From Natrinema salsiterrestre (lineage in GTDB: Archaea; Halobacteriota; Halobacteria; Halobacteriales; Natrialbaceae), in NCBI RefSeq assembly GCF_029502005.1, contig NZ_JAMQOT010000003.1, positions 419,571 to 483,570 on the forward strand: a stretch of 64,000 nt of DNA, given 5' to 3'. A program made the translations under genes and the position numbers. Positions 1 to 8,295 of this stretch are shown here, one piece after another (within the stretch, counting starts at the first letter, position 1; each line of letters opens with the position of its first letter). Below the pieces are notes generated by a model. That model did not search any database. It worked only from the letters and a program-made list of their open reading frames with translations, and was not told where the DNA came from.

Positions 1-57
1 CGTCGTCGGGACGGTCAGGATCAGCTTCCCGCCCTCGAGGTAATTCTGGTAACTCAT
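1..57 (-). CDS. 5' end of an unidentified protein (cut by window start)
   Basis: An ATG on the minus strand at 57 opens a frame that runs without a stop to the window edge, giving 19 residues that begin MSYQNYLEGGKL. The codons are GC-rich in third position, like the neighbours. It is divergent from the hydroxyacyl-CoA dehydrogenase at 119, and the 61 bp between them would have to hold both promoters. Too little is visible to name a family. Confidence 0.5.
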   Translation of the reverse strand, partial: MSYQNYLEGGKLILTVPTT

Positions 58-118
58 CTATCGTATTCCAGACGGGCCACCACGAAAGCATTAATGGACG
101 GCCCCGAGAGGGTGGACC

Positions 119-1126
119 ATGGACGACCAGCCGTCGGAGAGTGGGGAGGGAGCGCCACGTCCCGCGATCATCGGTGCCGGAACGATGGGACGCAACATCG
201 CCGTGGCGAGCGCGGTCGGCGGCCAGCCCGTCACGTTGTTCGACATCGACGAGGACGCGCTGGCGGAGGCGGAAGCGGAGATCCGATCGACCGTCGGGAC
301 GCTCGTCGACCGCGGCGTCGGAGATACGACGGACGTCTCGGCCGTCCGCGACCGCGTCGCGTACGCGACCGATCTGGCAGCGGCCGTCGGAGACGCGCCG
401 CTGATCGTCGAAGCGGTGACCGAGGACCGCGAGGTGAAAGCGGCCGTCTACGAAGACCTCGAACGCGAGGCACCGACGACCGCGACCATCGCGACGAACA
501 CGTCGTCGCTGTCGATCACCGAACTCGCGTCGTCGCTCTCCCACCCCGAGCGCTTCTGCGGGATGCACTGGTTCCACCCCGCTCACATCGTCCCCGTCGT
601 CGAGGTCGTCTACGGGGACCGAACGACCGACGAGGCGGTCGACACCGCGACCGCGTTCCTCGAGTCCATCGGCAAGGACCCGGTCGTCGTCGAACGTGAT
701 ATCCCGGGATTCATCGCCAACCGAATCCAGTCGGCGATGGCTCGCGAGGCGTGGGCGCTGCTCGAGTCGGGCGTCGCCAGCGCCGAGGACATCGACCGCG
801 CGGTCAAGGGGACGTTCGGCTTCCGGCTGCCGACGCTGGGCGTGCTCGAGAAGGGCGACCACTCCGGACTCGACGTCCACCACAAGGTGCTCACGGAACT
901 GCTCGGAGAGATCGACCGGCAACGGGAACCGGCACCGGTCCTCACCGAACTCGTCGAGGCGGGTCGACACGGCGTGAAGACCGACCGTGGCGTCTACGAT
1001 TGGTCGGACGCCGATCTCGACCGAGTGACGGCCGAACGGGACCAGCGGCTCCTCGATCAGCTCGAGGTGTACCGGGCCGCACGCGGTCCGCCGGACGTCC
1101 CCGACGAGTCGGAATCGGATCCCTGA
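119..1126 (+). CDS. 3-hydroxyacyl-CoA dehydrogenase
   Basis: This cytosolic NAD-dependent enzyme oxidises L-3-hydroxyacyl-CoA to 3-ketoacyl-CoA in beta-oxidation-type pathways. The 335-residue protein has the Rossmann motif GAGTMG at residues 19-24. The catalytic set is visible: Ser129 in TNTSS, His150 in HWFHP and Glu162 in VVEVV, with the His-Glu spacing of 12 usual for the family. The C-terminal dimer domain begins around DIPGFIANR. In the common HFFNP motif the Asn is His here (HWFHP). The length fits the single-domain Hbd/PaaH type, without a hydratase fusion. It stands alone with a stress protein downstream. The acyl chain it uses cannot be read from sequence; the CoA-transferase and thiolase-like genes nearby suggest acyl-CoA breakdown. 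Confidence 0.93.
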   Translation: MDDQPSESGEGAPRPAIIGAGTMGRNIAVASAVGGQPVTLFDIDEDALAEAEAEIRSTVGTLVDRGVGDTTDVSAVRDRVAYATDLAAAVGDAPLIVEAVTEDREVKAAVYEDLEREAPTTATIATNTSSLSITELASSLSHPERFCGMHWFHPAHIVPVVEVVYGDRTTDEAVDTATAFLESIGKDPVVVERDIPGFIANRIQSAMAREAWALLESGVASAEDIDRAVKGTFGFRLPTLGVLEKGDHSGLDVHHKVLTELLGEIDRQREPAPVLTELVEAGRHGVKTDRGVYDWSDADLDRVTAERDQRLLDQLEVYRAARGPPDVPDESESDP

Positions 1127-1201
1127 GCGATTTGTCCGTCATTACTCGGCGCGCCTGCGAGTACGACTATATGGCTGGAACAAGAACCCTCACTGAAGGT
1201 C

Positions 1202-1639
1202 ATGTACAAGATCGTTATCCCGATCGACGAGGACGAGACGCGAGCGATAACTGCAGCGGAGTTCGTGACGGACCTCGGCGACGAGTCCGGTCTCGCCGCC
1301 GATCTCGACGAGGTTTCGGTGTCGATAATAAACGTCTTCAAGGAGTTCAAGGCGGTCGACGACGGCGGCAACGTTCGGTCGGAAGACCTCTACGACGAGG
1401 ACAGTTACCCGGACTCCGTGGCGACCGCTCGCGACCACCTCGCCGCGGCCGGCGTGGACGTCGGCGTCGAGCGCCGTCACGGAGATCCCGGCGAAGAGAT
1501 CGTCGACTTCGCGGAGTCGGTCGACGCCGATACCATCATCATTCCCGGCCGAAAGCGATCACCGGTCGGAAAAGCGGTGTTCGGAAGCGTCACTCAGGAC
1601 GTCATTCTCAACGCCGATTCGCCGGTCACGATCGTCTAG
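1202..1639 (+). CDS. Universal stress protein (UspA family)
   Basis: A single-domain 145-residue Usp protein, a small cytosolic alpha/beta nucleotide-binding fold. The N-terminal strand IVIPIDEDE and the C-terminal loop GRKRSPVGKAVFGSVTQ match the ATP-binding loop of haloarchaeal Usp proteins, although the second Gly of the classic G-2X-G-9X-G(S/T) motif is Arg here. A TATA-like tract (actatatgg) lies about 30 nt before the ATG, suggesting its own promoter and a very short leader. The client process is unknown. Such proteins are abundant in haloarchaea, often beside transporters and metabolic genes. Confidence 0.9.
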   Translation: MYKIVIPIDEDETRAITAAEFVTDLGDESGLAADLDEVSVSIINVFKEFKAVDDGGNVRSEDLYDEDSYPDSVATARDHLAAAGVDVGVERRHGDPGEEIVDFAESVDADTIIIPGRKRSPVGKAVFGSVTQDVILNADSPVTIV

Positions 1640-1695
1640 CCGCTCTCCCGGTGCCATTCGATCGGTCGACCCGCCGCGACGGGCGGTCACCCTTC

Positions 1696-2877
1696 CTAGA
1701 TGACATCCTCCGCCTGTAACCGCTCGAGCTCGTCCGCGTCGTAGCCGAGCTCCGTCAGCACCTCGTCGGTGTGTTCGCCGAGGCGCGGCGGCGGCCCCTC
1801 CGCATCGGTCTCGAGCGAGCCGAAGTTGACCGGGTTGGCCGGCGACTTGAACGTCCCGAGATCGGGGTGGTCCATCTCGGCGATCATGTCGCGCGTCTCG
1901 ATGTGGGGATCGTCGACGAGCGTCTCGACGTCCTGAACGGGCGTGCAGGGGACGTCCTCGGCCTGGAGGATCGACAGCCACTCGTCGGTCGTCCGCTCCG
2001 CGAACATGTCGTCGAGGACGGGATCGAGTTCGTCCCTGTTTTCGACGCGATCGGAGAAGGTCGCGTAGCGCTCGTCGTCGATCCACTCCTCGCGGTCGAT
2101 CGCTCGACAGAACTTGGGCCAGATGTGTTCGCTCACGACGCCGACGACGATGTGGGAGTCGACCGTCTCGAACGCCTGGTACGGCATGAGGCTGGGATGG
2201 CGGGTTCCCATCCGCTTTGGATTCTCGCCCGTCGCGAAGTAGTTCGAGACGTGGTAGCCGAGGAACTGAAAGCTGGCGTCCAGTAGCGACACGTCGATGT
2301 ACTCGCCCTCGCCGGTTCGCTCGCGGTGGTACAGCGCCGTGAGGATCGAGTAGATCGACGTCATCGCGCCCGCCAGATCGCAGATCGAGACGCCGATCCG
2401 GGCGGGCTGGTCCTCGGTGCCGGTGACGCTCATCATCCCCGATTCGCCCTGGAGAATGATGTCGAAGGACTTCCGATCGGCGTAGGGGCTGTCCGGCCCG
2501 TAGCCGGAGATGTCACAGTAGACCAGCTCGTCGTTGATTTCCGAGAGCGTCTCGTACTCGGCACCGAAGCGCTCCTCGTTTCCGGGCGAGAAGTTCTGGA
2601 TGAAGACGTCCGCCTCCTCGACCAGGTCCCGCAGGATCGCCTGCCCCTCCGCCGTCGTGAGATCCAGACTGACGCTGCGCTTGTTCCGGTTGGTGCTGAC
2701 GAAGTACGCGGAGAGCTCCTCGCCGTACTGCGGCGAGTACGTCCGCGTGAGATCGCCGTGGCCCGGCCGTTCGATCTTGATCACGTCCGCCCCGAGGTCG
2801 CCGAGCGTCTGGCCCGCGAACGGACCGACGAGCGCCTGCGTCGCGTCGATCACGGTAATGTCCGCTAATGGTTGCAT
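1696..2877 (-). CDS. CoA-transferase family III (CaiB/BaiF) protein
   Basis: This enzyme moves CoA between carboxylic acids, or racemises 2-methylacyl-CoA in some members. The N-terminus (DATQALVGPFAGQTLGDLGADVIKIERPG) is the class III signature. The catalytic Asp that forms the acyl anhydride is visible as Asp167 in SICDLAG, where formyl-CoA transferase has Asp169. The length of about 393 residues is normal. The ATG at 2877 is preferred over a GTG two codons upstream (2883); a TATA-like tract (actatatcc) about 33 nt upstream supports a short leader. Neither substrate nor donor can be assigned. It is convergent with the Usp gene, and gamma-glutamyltransferase lies upstream on the same strand with its own promoter. 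Confidence 0.92.
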   Translation of the reverse strand: MQPLADITVIDATQALVGPFAGQTLGDLGADVIKIERPGHGDLTRTYSPQYGEELSAYFVSTNRNKRSVSLDLTTAEGQAILRDLVEEADVFIQNFSPGNEERFGAEYETLSEINDELVYCDISGYGPDSPYADRKSFDIILQGESGMMSVTGTEDQPARIGVSICDLAGAMTSIYSILTALYHRERTGEGEYIDVSLLDASFQFLGYHVSNYFATGENPKRMGTRHPSLMPYQAFETVDSHIVVGVVSEHIWPKFCRAIDREEWIDDERYATFSDRVENRDELDPVLDDMFAERTTDEWLSILQAEDVPCTPVQDVETLVDDPHIETRDMIAEMDHPDLGTFKSPANPVNFGSLETDAEGPPPRLGEHTDEVLTELGYDADELERLQAEDVI

Positions 2878-2956
2878 TCTCACCGAACGTGACCCGGCGA
2901 GGGGGATATAGTTTCCGCCGGTGGGCGGGTCGACGCGGCCGCGATCCGTGCGGAAT

Positions 2957-4582
2957 TCAGAAGCCGATCGCCGCGCCGTCCTTTCGCGGATCGGTCCCCC
3001 CGGAGAGGACTCCGTCCTCGTTGCGGGCGATCTGACCGCCGCCGAAGTGTGGCGGCTTCATCACGCGAACCTCGTGGCCGCGGCGGGCGAGTTTCGTCAG
3101 CGCGGTGCCGTCGAACCGGCCCTCGACGGCCAGCTGGCCGTCGACCTGATACCGCCAGCGCGGCTCGTCGAGGGCCTCCTGAATCGACATCCCGTCGTCG
3201 AGGAGGTTCATCAGCACCTGGAGGTGTCCCTGCGGTTGCATGTAGCCGGCCATCACTCCGAAGGCGGCCCAGTCGTCCTCGTCGAAGCGGGCGATTCCGG
3301 GTATCAGCGTGTGGAACGGCCGCTTTCCGGGCTCGAAGCGGTTCGGATGATCCGGATCGAGCGAGAACGAACTGCCGCGGTTCTGGAGGGCGATACCGGT
3401 GTCGCCGGCGACGACGCCGCTGCCGAAGTCCTTGAACCGCGAGTTGATGTACGAGACGACGTTCCCTTCCTCGTCGGCGACCGACAACAGCACGGTATCG
3501 GCCCCCTCCGCGCGGTCGTTCGGGAAGCCGACGTCGACGTCGGTCGTCGCTTCCGAGCCGATTTCCGCGGCGCGATCGGCCGCGTACGACTTCGACACGA
3601 GCGGCGGAACGTCCTCGAACTCGGGATCGGTGACGTGGTGAAGGCCGTCGGTCAGGGCTCGCTTCGCCGCCTCGGCGGCGAGGTGAATCCGTTCCGGCGA
3701 GCCGGCCGGGTGATCGCCAGCGCCCAGCGCTTCGGCGATGTTGAGCGCCTCGAGCGCCACGGGACCCTGATTGTTCGGCGGGAGTTCGTAGATCTCCGCG
3801 CCGCCGTAGGTCGTACTGACGGGATCGACGAACTCGGGCTCGAACGACGCGAGATCGTCGTGCGAGAGGAACCCGCCTCGAGATCGAACCTCCTCGACGA
3901 TGTCGTCCGCGATGTCGCCCTCGTAGACGACGTCAGCGCCCTCGTCGGCGATGCGTTGCATCGTTTCGCCCAGCGAGGTGAGGCGAACGCGCTCGCCCAC
4001 TCCCGGAGCGCTGCCACCGGGAAGATACGCAGCCCGGGCGTTGTCCCCGCGGAGGACGTCGGCCGCCTCGGCCCACTGCTGGGCGATGATCTCCGAGACC
4101 GGGAACCCCTCCGTCGCGTACTCGATCGCCGGCTCGAGCGCTCGCGCGAGGCTCAGCTCGCCGAGCTCCTCGACGGTGCGCTCCCAGCCGCGGGCCGTTC
4201 CCGGGACGGTAACGGTGAGCGGCCCGTACTCGGGCATTCGGGCGTCGTCGGGATCGACTTCCTCCTCGTCGGCGACCCGTTCGCGGATCGCCTCGAGGGA
4301 GGCATCCGCTGGGGCGCCACCGCAGCTTCGAAGCGCGCCGACCTCGCCGTCGGCGGTTTTGTAGAGGGCGAAGACGTCGCCGCCCAGCCCGGTCGACGTG
4401 GGCTCGACGACGTTCAACGCCGCGGCGGTGGCGACCGCCGCGTCGAAGGCGTTGCCGCCGTCCCGCAGCGTCGCAACGCCCGCCTCCGCTGCGAGGGGTT
4501 GGCTCGTCGCGACCACGCCGCGGGTGGCGTACACTGTCGATCGACGAGAGGTGAACTGGTCGAGGTCTGGCGTCGTGTCCAT
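2957..4582 (-). CDS. ggt: Gamma-glutamyltransferase
   Basis: An Ntn-hydrolase that removes or transfers the gamma-glutamyl group of glutathione, gamma-glutamylcysteine or gamma-glutamyl peptides. The 541-residue precursor shows the family N-terminus (GVVATSQPLAAEAGVATLRDGGNAFDAAVA), and the nucleophile that would free itself by autocleavage is Thr363 in DTVLLSVAD; the classic sequence is TTHYSVVD. The substrate-loop GSGV follows. There is no signal peptide, so the enzyme is probably cytosolic, unlike periplasmic bacterial GGT. A TATA-like actttagt lies about 27 nt upstream of the ATG, fitting a leaderless transcript. With the M20 dipeptidase downstream it could break down gamma-glutamyl thiols. 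Some GGT-fold proteins are cephalosporin acylases or hydrolases, so the exact substrate is uncertain. Confidence 0.93.
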   Translation of the reverse strand: MDTTPDLDQFTSRRSTVYATRGVVATSQPLAAEAGVATLRDGGNAFDAAVATAAALNVVEPTSTGLGGDVFALYKTADGEVGALRSCGGAPADASLEAIRERVADEEEVDPDDARMPEYGPLTVTVPGTARGWERTVEELGELSLARALEPAIEYATEGFPVSEIIAQQWAEAADVLRGDNARAAYLPGGSAPGVGERVRLTSLGETMQRIADEGADVVYEGDIADDIVEEVRSRGGFLSHDDLASFEPEFVDPVSTTYGGAEIYELPPNNQGPVALEALNIAEALGAGDHPAGSPERIHLAAEAAKRALTDGLHHVTDPEFEDVPPLVSKSYAADRAAEIGSEATTDVDVGFPNDRAEGADTVLLSVADEEGNVVSYINSRFKDFGSGVVAGDTGIALQNRGSSFSLDPDHPNRFEPGKRPFHTLIPGIARFDEDDWAAFGVMAGYMQPQGHLQVLMNLLDDGMSIQEALDEPRWRYQVDGQLAVEGRFDGTALTKLARRGHEVRVMKPPHFGGGQIARNEDGVLSGGTDPRKDGAAIGF

Positions 4583-4691
4583 ACGGACGGATTATCGGGT
4601 CTCGACTAAAGTATTGGTATCTCCTCACAAGGCGTTGCGCCGGGAGGCCGACCGCAGCAGATATGGTCATGTGGAATGACATCACACCACG

Positions 4692-5483
4692 ATGGACTTG
4701 CAACTAGACGGCGATGCGGCACTCGTAACGGCCTCCAGCAGCGGCCTCGGAAAGGCCTCCGCGAAGGCGCTCGCACGGGAGGGAGCGAACGTCGTGATCA
4801 ACGGCCGCGACGAAGACCGGCTCGAGGCGGCCCGGGAGGAGATCGCGGCCGTCGCCGGCGGTCGCGTCGTCACGCAGACGGGCGATCTCACCGACCCCGA
4901 CGACGTCTCCGACCTCGTCTCGGTCACGGCCGAGGAGTTCGGCGGCATCGATCACCTCGTGACGTCGGCGGGCGGGCCCCCGAGCGGCCCGTTCCTCGAG
5001 ACGACCGACGAGGACTGGTACGAGGCGTACGACCTGCTCGTGATGAGCGTCGTCCGGCTGGTTCGGGAGGCGGCCGACGAGTTGCGCGCCGGTGACGGCG
5101 GGAACGTCGTCCACATCACGTCCCGGAGCGTGAAGGAAGCCATCGACTCGCTCGTGCTCTCGAACTCGGTCCGAATGGGTGTCATCGGCCTCGAGAAGAC
5201 GCTGTCGCGAGAGCTCGCGCCCGAGGTCCGCTTCAATAGCGTGCTCCCCGGCCCGATCGAGACCGAACGCACCAGCGAACTGATCGAGCAGGCGATCGAG
5301 CGAGGGGAGGTCGACTCCTACGAGGAGGGGCTCGCGGCCAAGGGGAGCTCGAACCCCCTCGAGCGGATCGGTCGGCCGATGGAACTCGGCAACACGGTCG
5401 CGTTCCTCTGCTCGCCCGAAACGGCGTACATAAACGGCATCACCGTCCCCATCGACGGCGGTCTCGGCCGGTCGAACCTCTGA
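4692..5483 (+). CDS. SDR-family oxidoreductase lacking the Tyr/Lys catalytic pair
   Basis: A 263-residue Rossmann-fold protein with the SDR cofactor motif TASSSGLG (residues 13-20), a TSAGG variant of NNAG, and Ser144 in ITSRS. Where classical SDRs have YxxxK, this one reads SNSVR (157-161), so both catalytic Tyr and Lys are missing. The C-terminal VPIDGG and the GPIETERTSELI loop are well kept, so the protein is intact. This variant subgroup of FabG-like SDRs is known in other prokaryotes; whether it is catalytic is open. It is divergent from ggt, and the M20 dipeptidase is convergent with it 16 bp away. Confidence 0.9.
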   Translation: MDLQLDGDAALVTASSSGLGKASAKALAREGANVVINGRDEDRLEAAREEIAAVAGGRVVTQTGDLTDPDDVSDLVSVTAEEFGGIDHLVTSAGGPPSGPFLETTDEDWYEAYDLLVMSVVRLVREAADELRAGDGGNVVHITSRSVKEAIDSLVLSNSVRMGVIGLEKTLSRELAPEVRFNSVLPGPIETERTSELIEQAIERGEVDSYEEGLAAKGSSNPLERIGRPMELGNTVAFLCSPETAYINGITVPIDGGLGRSNL

Positions 5484-5499
5484 TCGTCCGCGTCCGAAC

Positions 5500-6894
5500 T
5501 CACTCGAGGGACGCGTCGGCGTACGCCGCGAGCAGTTCGACGGTGGTCCGCGCGCCGGCGCGGAAACAGGAGAGTTCGATGTTTTCGTCCGGCGCGTGGT
5601 TGTTCTCGTCGGCGTTGGCGTAGGGAACGACCAGACACGGGACGTCGAGCTCGTCGGCGAAGACGTACGTCGGCACGGAGCCGCCCAGCGAGGGTTTGAG
5701 AATCGGCTCCTCGTGCCACGCTTCGCGGACGGCCCGCATCATCGGCTCGACGACCGGACTGTCCGCCGGCGTCCGCTGGGGAGCCATCGCGGCCACGCGA
5801 GAAAGCGTCACGTCGATTCCCGGCGGTACCTGCTCCTCGGCGTGACGCGAAAGGGATTCGAAAACCTCGTCCGGATCCTGGTCGGCGACCAGGCGGAAGT
5901 CGATCTTCGCTCGAGCGCGCGACGGTAACACGGTCTTCATCCCCTCTCCGTCGTAGCCGGCGTCGAGGCCGGCGACGTTCAAATTGGGGCGACAGAGCAG
6001 TCGTTCGGTGTAGCTCTCGCCCGGGTCGGTCGCGAGCGCCGAGAGCCCGAGGTCCGCTTTCACCGCCTCCTCGTCGACGGGAATCGCCTCGAGTACCTCG
6101 CGATCGCGATCGGTGAGGGCCCGCACGTCGTCGTGAAACCCCTCGAGTGCGATCCGACCGTCGTCGGTCCGGAGCGACGAGAGCAGGTCGACGACGGCCG
6201 TCGCCGGGTTGGGAATCGGCCCGCCGAAGTTCCCCGAATGAAGGTCGCGATTCGCTCCCGTCGCCTCGATGTCGACGTAGAGCAACCCTCGCGAGCCGAG
6301 CAGCACGTGCGGTCGGCCCGATTCGTCGATGGGGCCGTCGGCAACGATCGCGACGTCCGCGCCGAGTTCGTCGCGATGCTCCCGAACCAGCCACTCGAGG
6401 TGTTCGCTACCGCTCTCTTCCTCGCCCTCGATCACGAGGGTCACGTCGGTCGGGAGCCCCGACGTCTCGCGGAGCGCGCGAACGGCACAGAGGTGCGCGA
6501 ACCACTGTCCCTTGTTGTCGCCGGCGCCGCGAGCGTAGAGGCGATCGGTTCCGTCCGGTCCCTCGCGAACGGTCGGTTCGAACGGGGGCGACCGCCATTC
6601 GGAGGCGGTCGCCGGCTGGACGTCGTAGTGGCCGTAGAGCAATACCGTCCGTCCCGACTCCGCCGGTTCGATATCGGCGGCCGCGTGAGCGATAACGGCC
6701 GGCCGACCGGGCGTTTCGACGATCTCCGCGTCGTCAAAGCCGTACTCGAGACACGACTGGCGGACCATCGCCGCGCAGTCGTCGATCCCCTCTCCGGTCG
6801 CGCTGATCGACGGCTGGGAGAGCAGCGATCGGAGATCGTCGAGAAACGCCGCGTCGTGACGCTCGAGGAACGCGTGCGATTCTGCAGTCGTCAT
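5500..6894 (-). CDS. M20-family dipeptidase (CNDP-like)
   Basis: A zinc metallopeptidase of 464 residues related to cytosolic non-specific dipeptidase and DapE/ArgE. The metal ligands are recognisable in YGHYDVQP, ARGAGDNKGQW and EGEEESGSEHL, where the EE pair supplies the general base. A lid domain is inserted from about residue 210 (GSRGLLYVDIEATG) and the C-terminal metal-binding residue lies in NADENNHAPDENI. No signal peptide is present, so it is cytosolic. Family members cut dipeptides such as Cys-Gly or beta-Ala-His. Next to gamma-glutamyltransferase, a Cys-Gly or gamma-glutamyl peptide route is a reasonable inference, not a demonstration. Confidence 0.92.
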   Translation of the reverse strand: MTTAESHAFLERHDAAFLDDLRSLLSQPSISATGEGIDDCAAMVRQSCLEYGFDDAEIVETPGRPAVIAHAAADIEPAESGRTVLLYGHYDVQPATASEWRSPPFEPTVREGPDGTDRLYARGAGDNKGQWFAHLCAVRALRETSGLPTDVTLVIEGEEESGSEHLEWLVREHRDELGADVAIVADGPIDESGRPHVLLGSRGLLYVDIEATGANRDLHSGNFGGPIPNPATAVVDLLSSLRTDDGRIALEGFHDDVRALTDRDREVLEAIPVDEEAVKADLGLSALATDPGESYTERLLCRPNLNVAGLDAGYDGEGMKTVLPSRARAKIDFRLVADQDPDEVFESLSRHAEEQVPPGIDVTLSRVAAMAPQRTPADSPVVEPMMRAVREAWHEEPILKPSLGGSVPTYVFADELDVPCLVVPYANADENNHAPDENIELSCFRAGARTTVELLAAYADASLE

Positions 6895-7215
6895 CGGTTC
6901 GGCACCGTCCGCGGATGGTCCGTTCTCACTGCCGTTCGCTGGCTCCAGTTCATGGCGATACTCATTCGTACCCTTCGGGGTACAAAGCTCTACTGCGGAA
7001 ATATCGTTTTAATTTCACTTTCGGGCGCGATACCGAATGCGGACGAGTTACGAACCGAGTACTATGACGTTCGTCCGGGTATCTATATTGGAGAATATTA
7101 TTCAGTATCGAATAGTATCTATGCACTATTTTCCACGGACTATTTAAGTGCAACCGGAACACGAGGGAGCGCTCTGGGAAAAGTTTAAATATAGGTGGCT
7201 ATATCATGTATAACG
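6895..7215. other. AT-rich intergenic promoter region
   Basis: The 321 bp between the divergent dipeptidase and TRAP receptor genes hold no convincing gene. The right two thirds are distinctly AT-rich and contain two TATA-like tracts reading toward the TRAP genes, tatttaag at 7141-7148 and tttaaata at 7184-7191, so two start sites or an operator-rich control region are likely. Confidence 0.55.
7184..7191 (+). promoter_or_regulatory. TATA box of the TRAP (TAXI) operon
   Basis: The tract tttaaata is a near-perfect archaeal TATA element. Its centre lies about 28 nt before the ATG at 7216, which puts the transcription start almost on the start codon. This leaderless geometry is why the start at 7216 is preferred to the in-frame GTG at 7195. 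Confidence 0.6.
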
Positions 7216-8268
7216 ATGTTTGATAACGATAGGCAAACACGCAGAAGCGTCTTGAAAGCAACGGCTGGATTCGGGACGCTTTCGCTTGCGGGGTGCCTCG
7301 GTGGTGGGGGCGACGGTCAAGAACAGGTCGATCTGACGGTCGGCTCGTCGTCGTCCGGGTCATCAACGTACGGTAACTCACAGGCGATTCAGCGGGTAGT
7401 GAGTCAGCAATCGGACTACCTGAACTTCATTACGCAGGACGCGGGCGGCGACCCGCAGTCCATCCGACTGTACGCTGACGGGGAGCTCAACTCCTACTCC
7501 GCCGGGAACTACATCATGAATCAGGCCCTCACCGAGACGGGCCCGTTCTCGGAAGATCCGGTCTCCGAATTCCCGCAGCTCGGGTTCGGTCACCTCTCGC
7601 TCAACCTCTACTGGATGGCCCTGGAAGACAGCGACATCCAGACGACCGACGACCTCGCCGGGAGGAACGTCTACTGTCTCCCCGCCAGCTGGGGACTGCG
7701 CGCGATGACGGAAGAGATGTACGGCGAGGCCGGTCTCTGGGAGGGCCTCTCCGAGAACGTCGTCAACGTGGAGACGAGTCAAGCGGCCAGCGCACTCTCC
7801 GAGGGCCGAGCCGAGGCGTTCATCGTGTACACCTCGAACTACACCCAACTGCCCTCGTGGGCGTCGGAGATCGACTCGCGCGTCGACGTCAGACCCATCG
7901 AAATGACCGACGAGTACGTGCAAGCGGCCCAGGACTTCGCCGGCGCGGGCTACGAGGAAGTCGACGAGATCGGCGGCTGGGAGCAGGACGTAGAGGGCGA
8001 CTTCCCGAAGCACACGTGGACGGAGACCTACCCGTACTACTTCAGTCCGGACATCTCCGCGGACGCCGTCTACGACCTGATGGAGATCTGCCACAACAAC
8101 TACGAGTCGATGCAGGAGGCGAACCCGACGATCCTCGACTGGTCTGACCCGTCGAACTTCACGTTCGCACTGACTCACACGGACGAGATCCCGATTCACC
8201 CAGGTGCCGCTGACTGGTACGAAGAGAACGACGTCTGGGACGACAGCTGGACTCGCGGCGACGAATAA
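7216..8268 (+). CDS. TRAP transporter solute-binding receptor, TAXI family (lipoprotein)
   Basis: The extracytoplasmic receptor of a TRAP secondary transporter. The N-terminus has a Tat motif (TRRSVLK) followed by a hydrophobic stretch and the lipobox LAGC, so the protein should be exported folded and anchored by a lipid on the Cys. The mature start (VDLTVGSSSSGSSTYGNSQAIQRVV), QDAGGDPQSIRLYADGELN and the mid-protein DDLAGRNVYCLPASWG are typical of the TAXI group. Its 350 residues are normal. Characterised TAXI receptors often bind glutamate or other small carboxylates, but the ligand cannot be assigned. The fused permease follows 27 bp downstream, forming an operon. Confidence 0.93.
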   Translation: MFDNDRQTRRSVLKATAGFGTLSLAGCLGGGGDGQEQVDLTVGSSSSGSSTYGNSQAIQRVVSQQSDYLNFITQDAGGDPQSIRLYADGELNSYSAGNYIMNQALTETGPFSEDPVSEFPQLGFGHLSLNLYWMALEDSDIQTTDDLAGRNVYCLPASWGLRAMTEEMYGEAGLWEGLSENVVNVETSQAASALSEGRAEAFIVYTSNYTQLPSWASEIDSRVDVRPIEMTDEYVQAAQDFAGAGYEEVDEIGGWEQDVEGDFPKHTWTETYPYYFSPDISADAVYDLMEICHNNYESMQEANPTILDWSDPSNFTFALTHTDEIPIHPGAADWYEENDVWDDSWTRGDE

Positions 8269-8295
8269 CACCTGCAGAATCCGTCACCGCCATAT

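Noticed and set aside
2921-4609. Long plus-strand open frame opposite ggt
   Set aside because: It is the antisense shadow of a strongly conserved gene; its Arg/Val-rich translation matches no family. The same holds for long antisense frames at 12165-13493, 39011-40546, 47331-49118 and 49313-51103.
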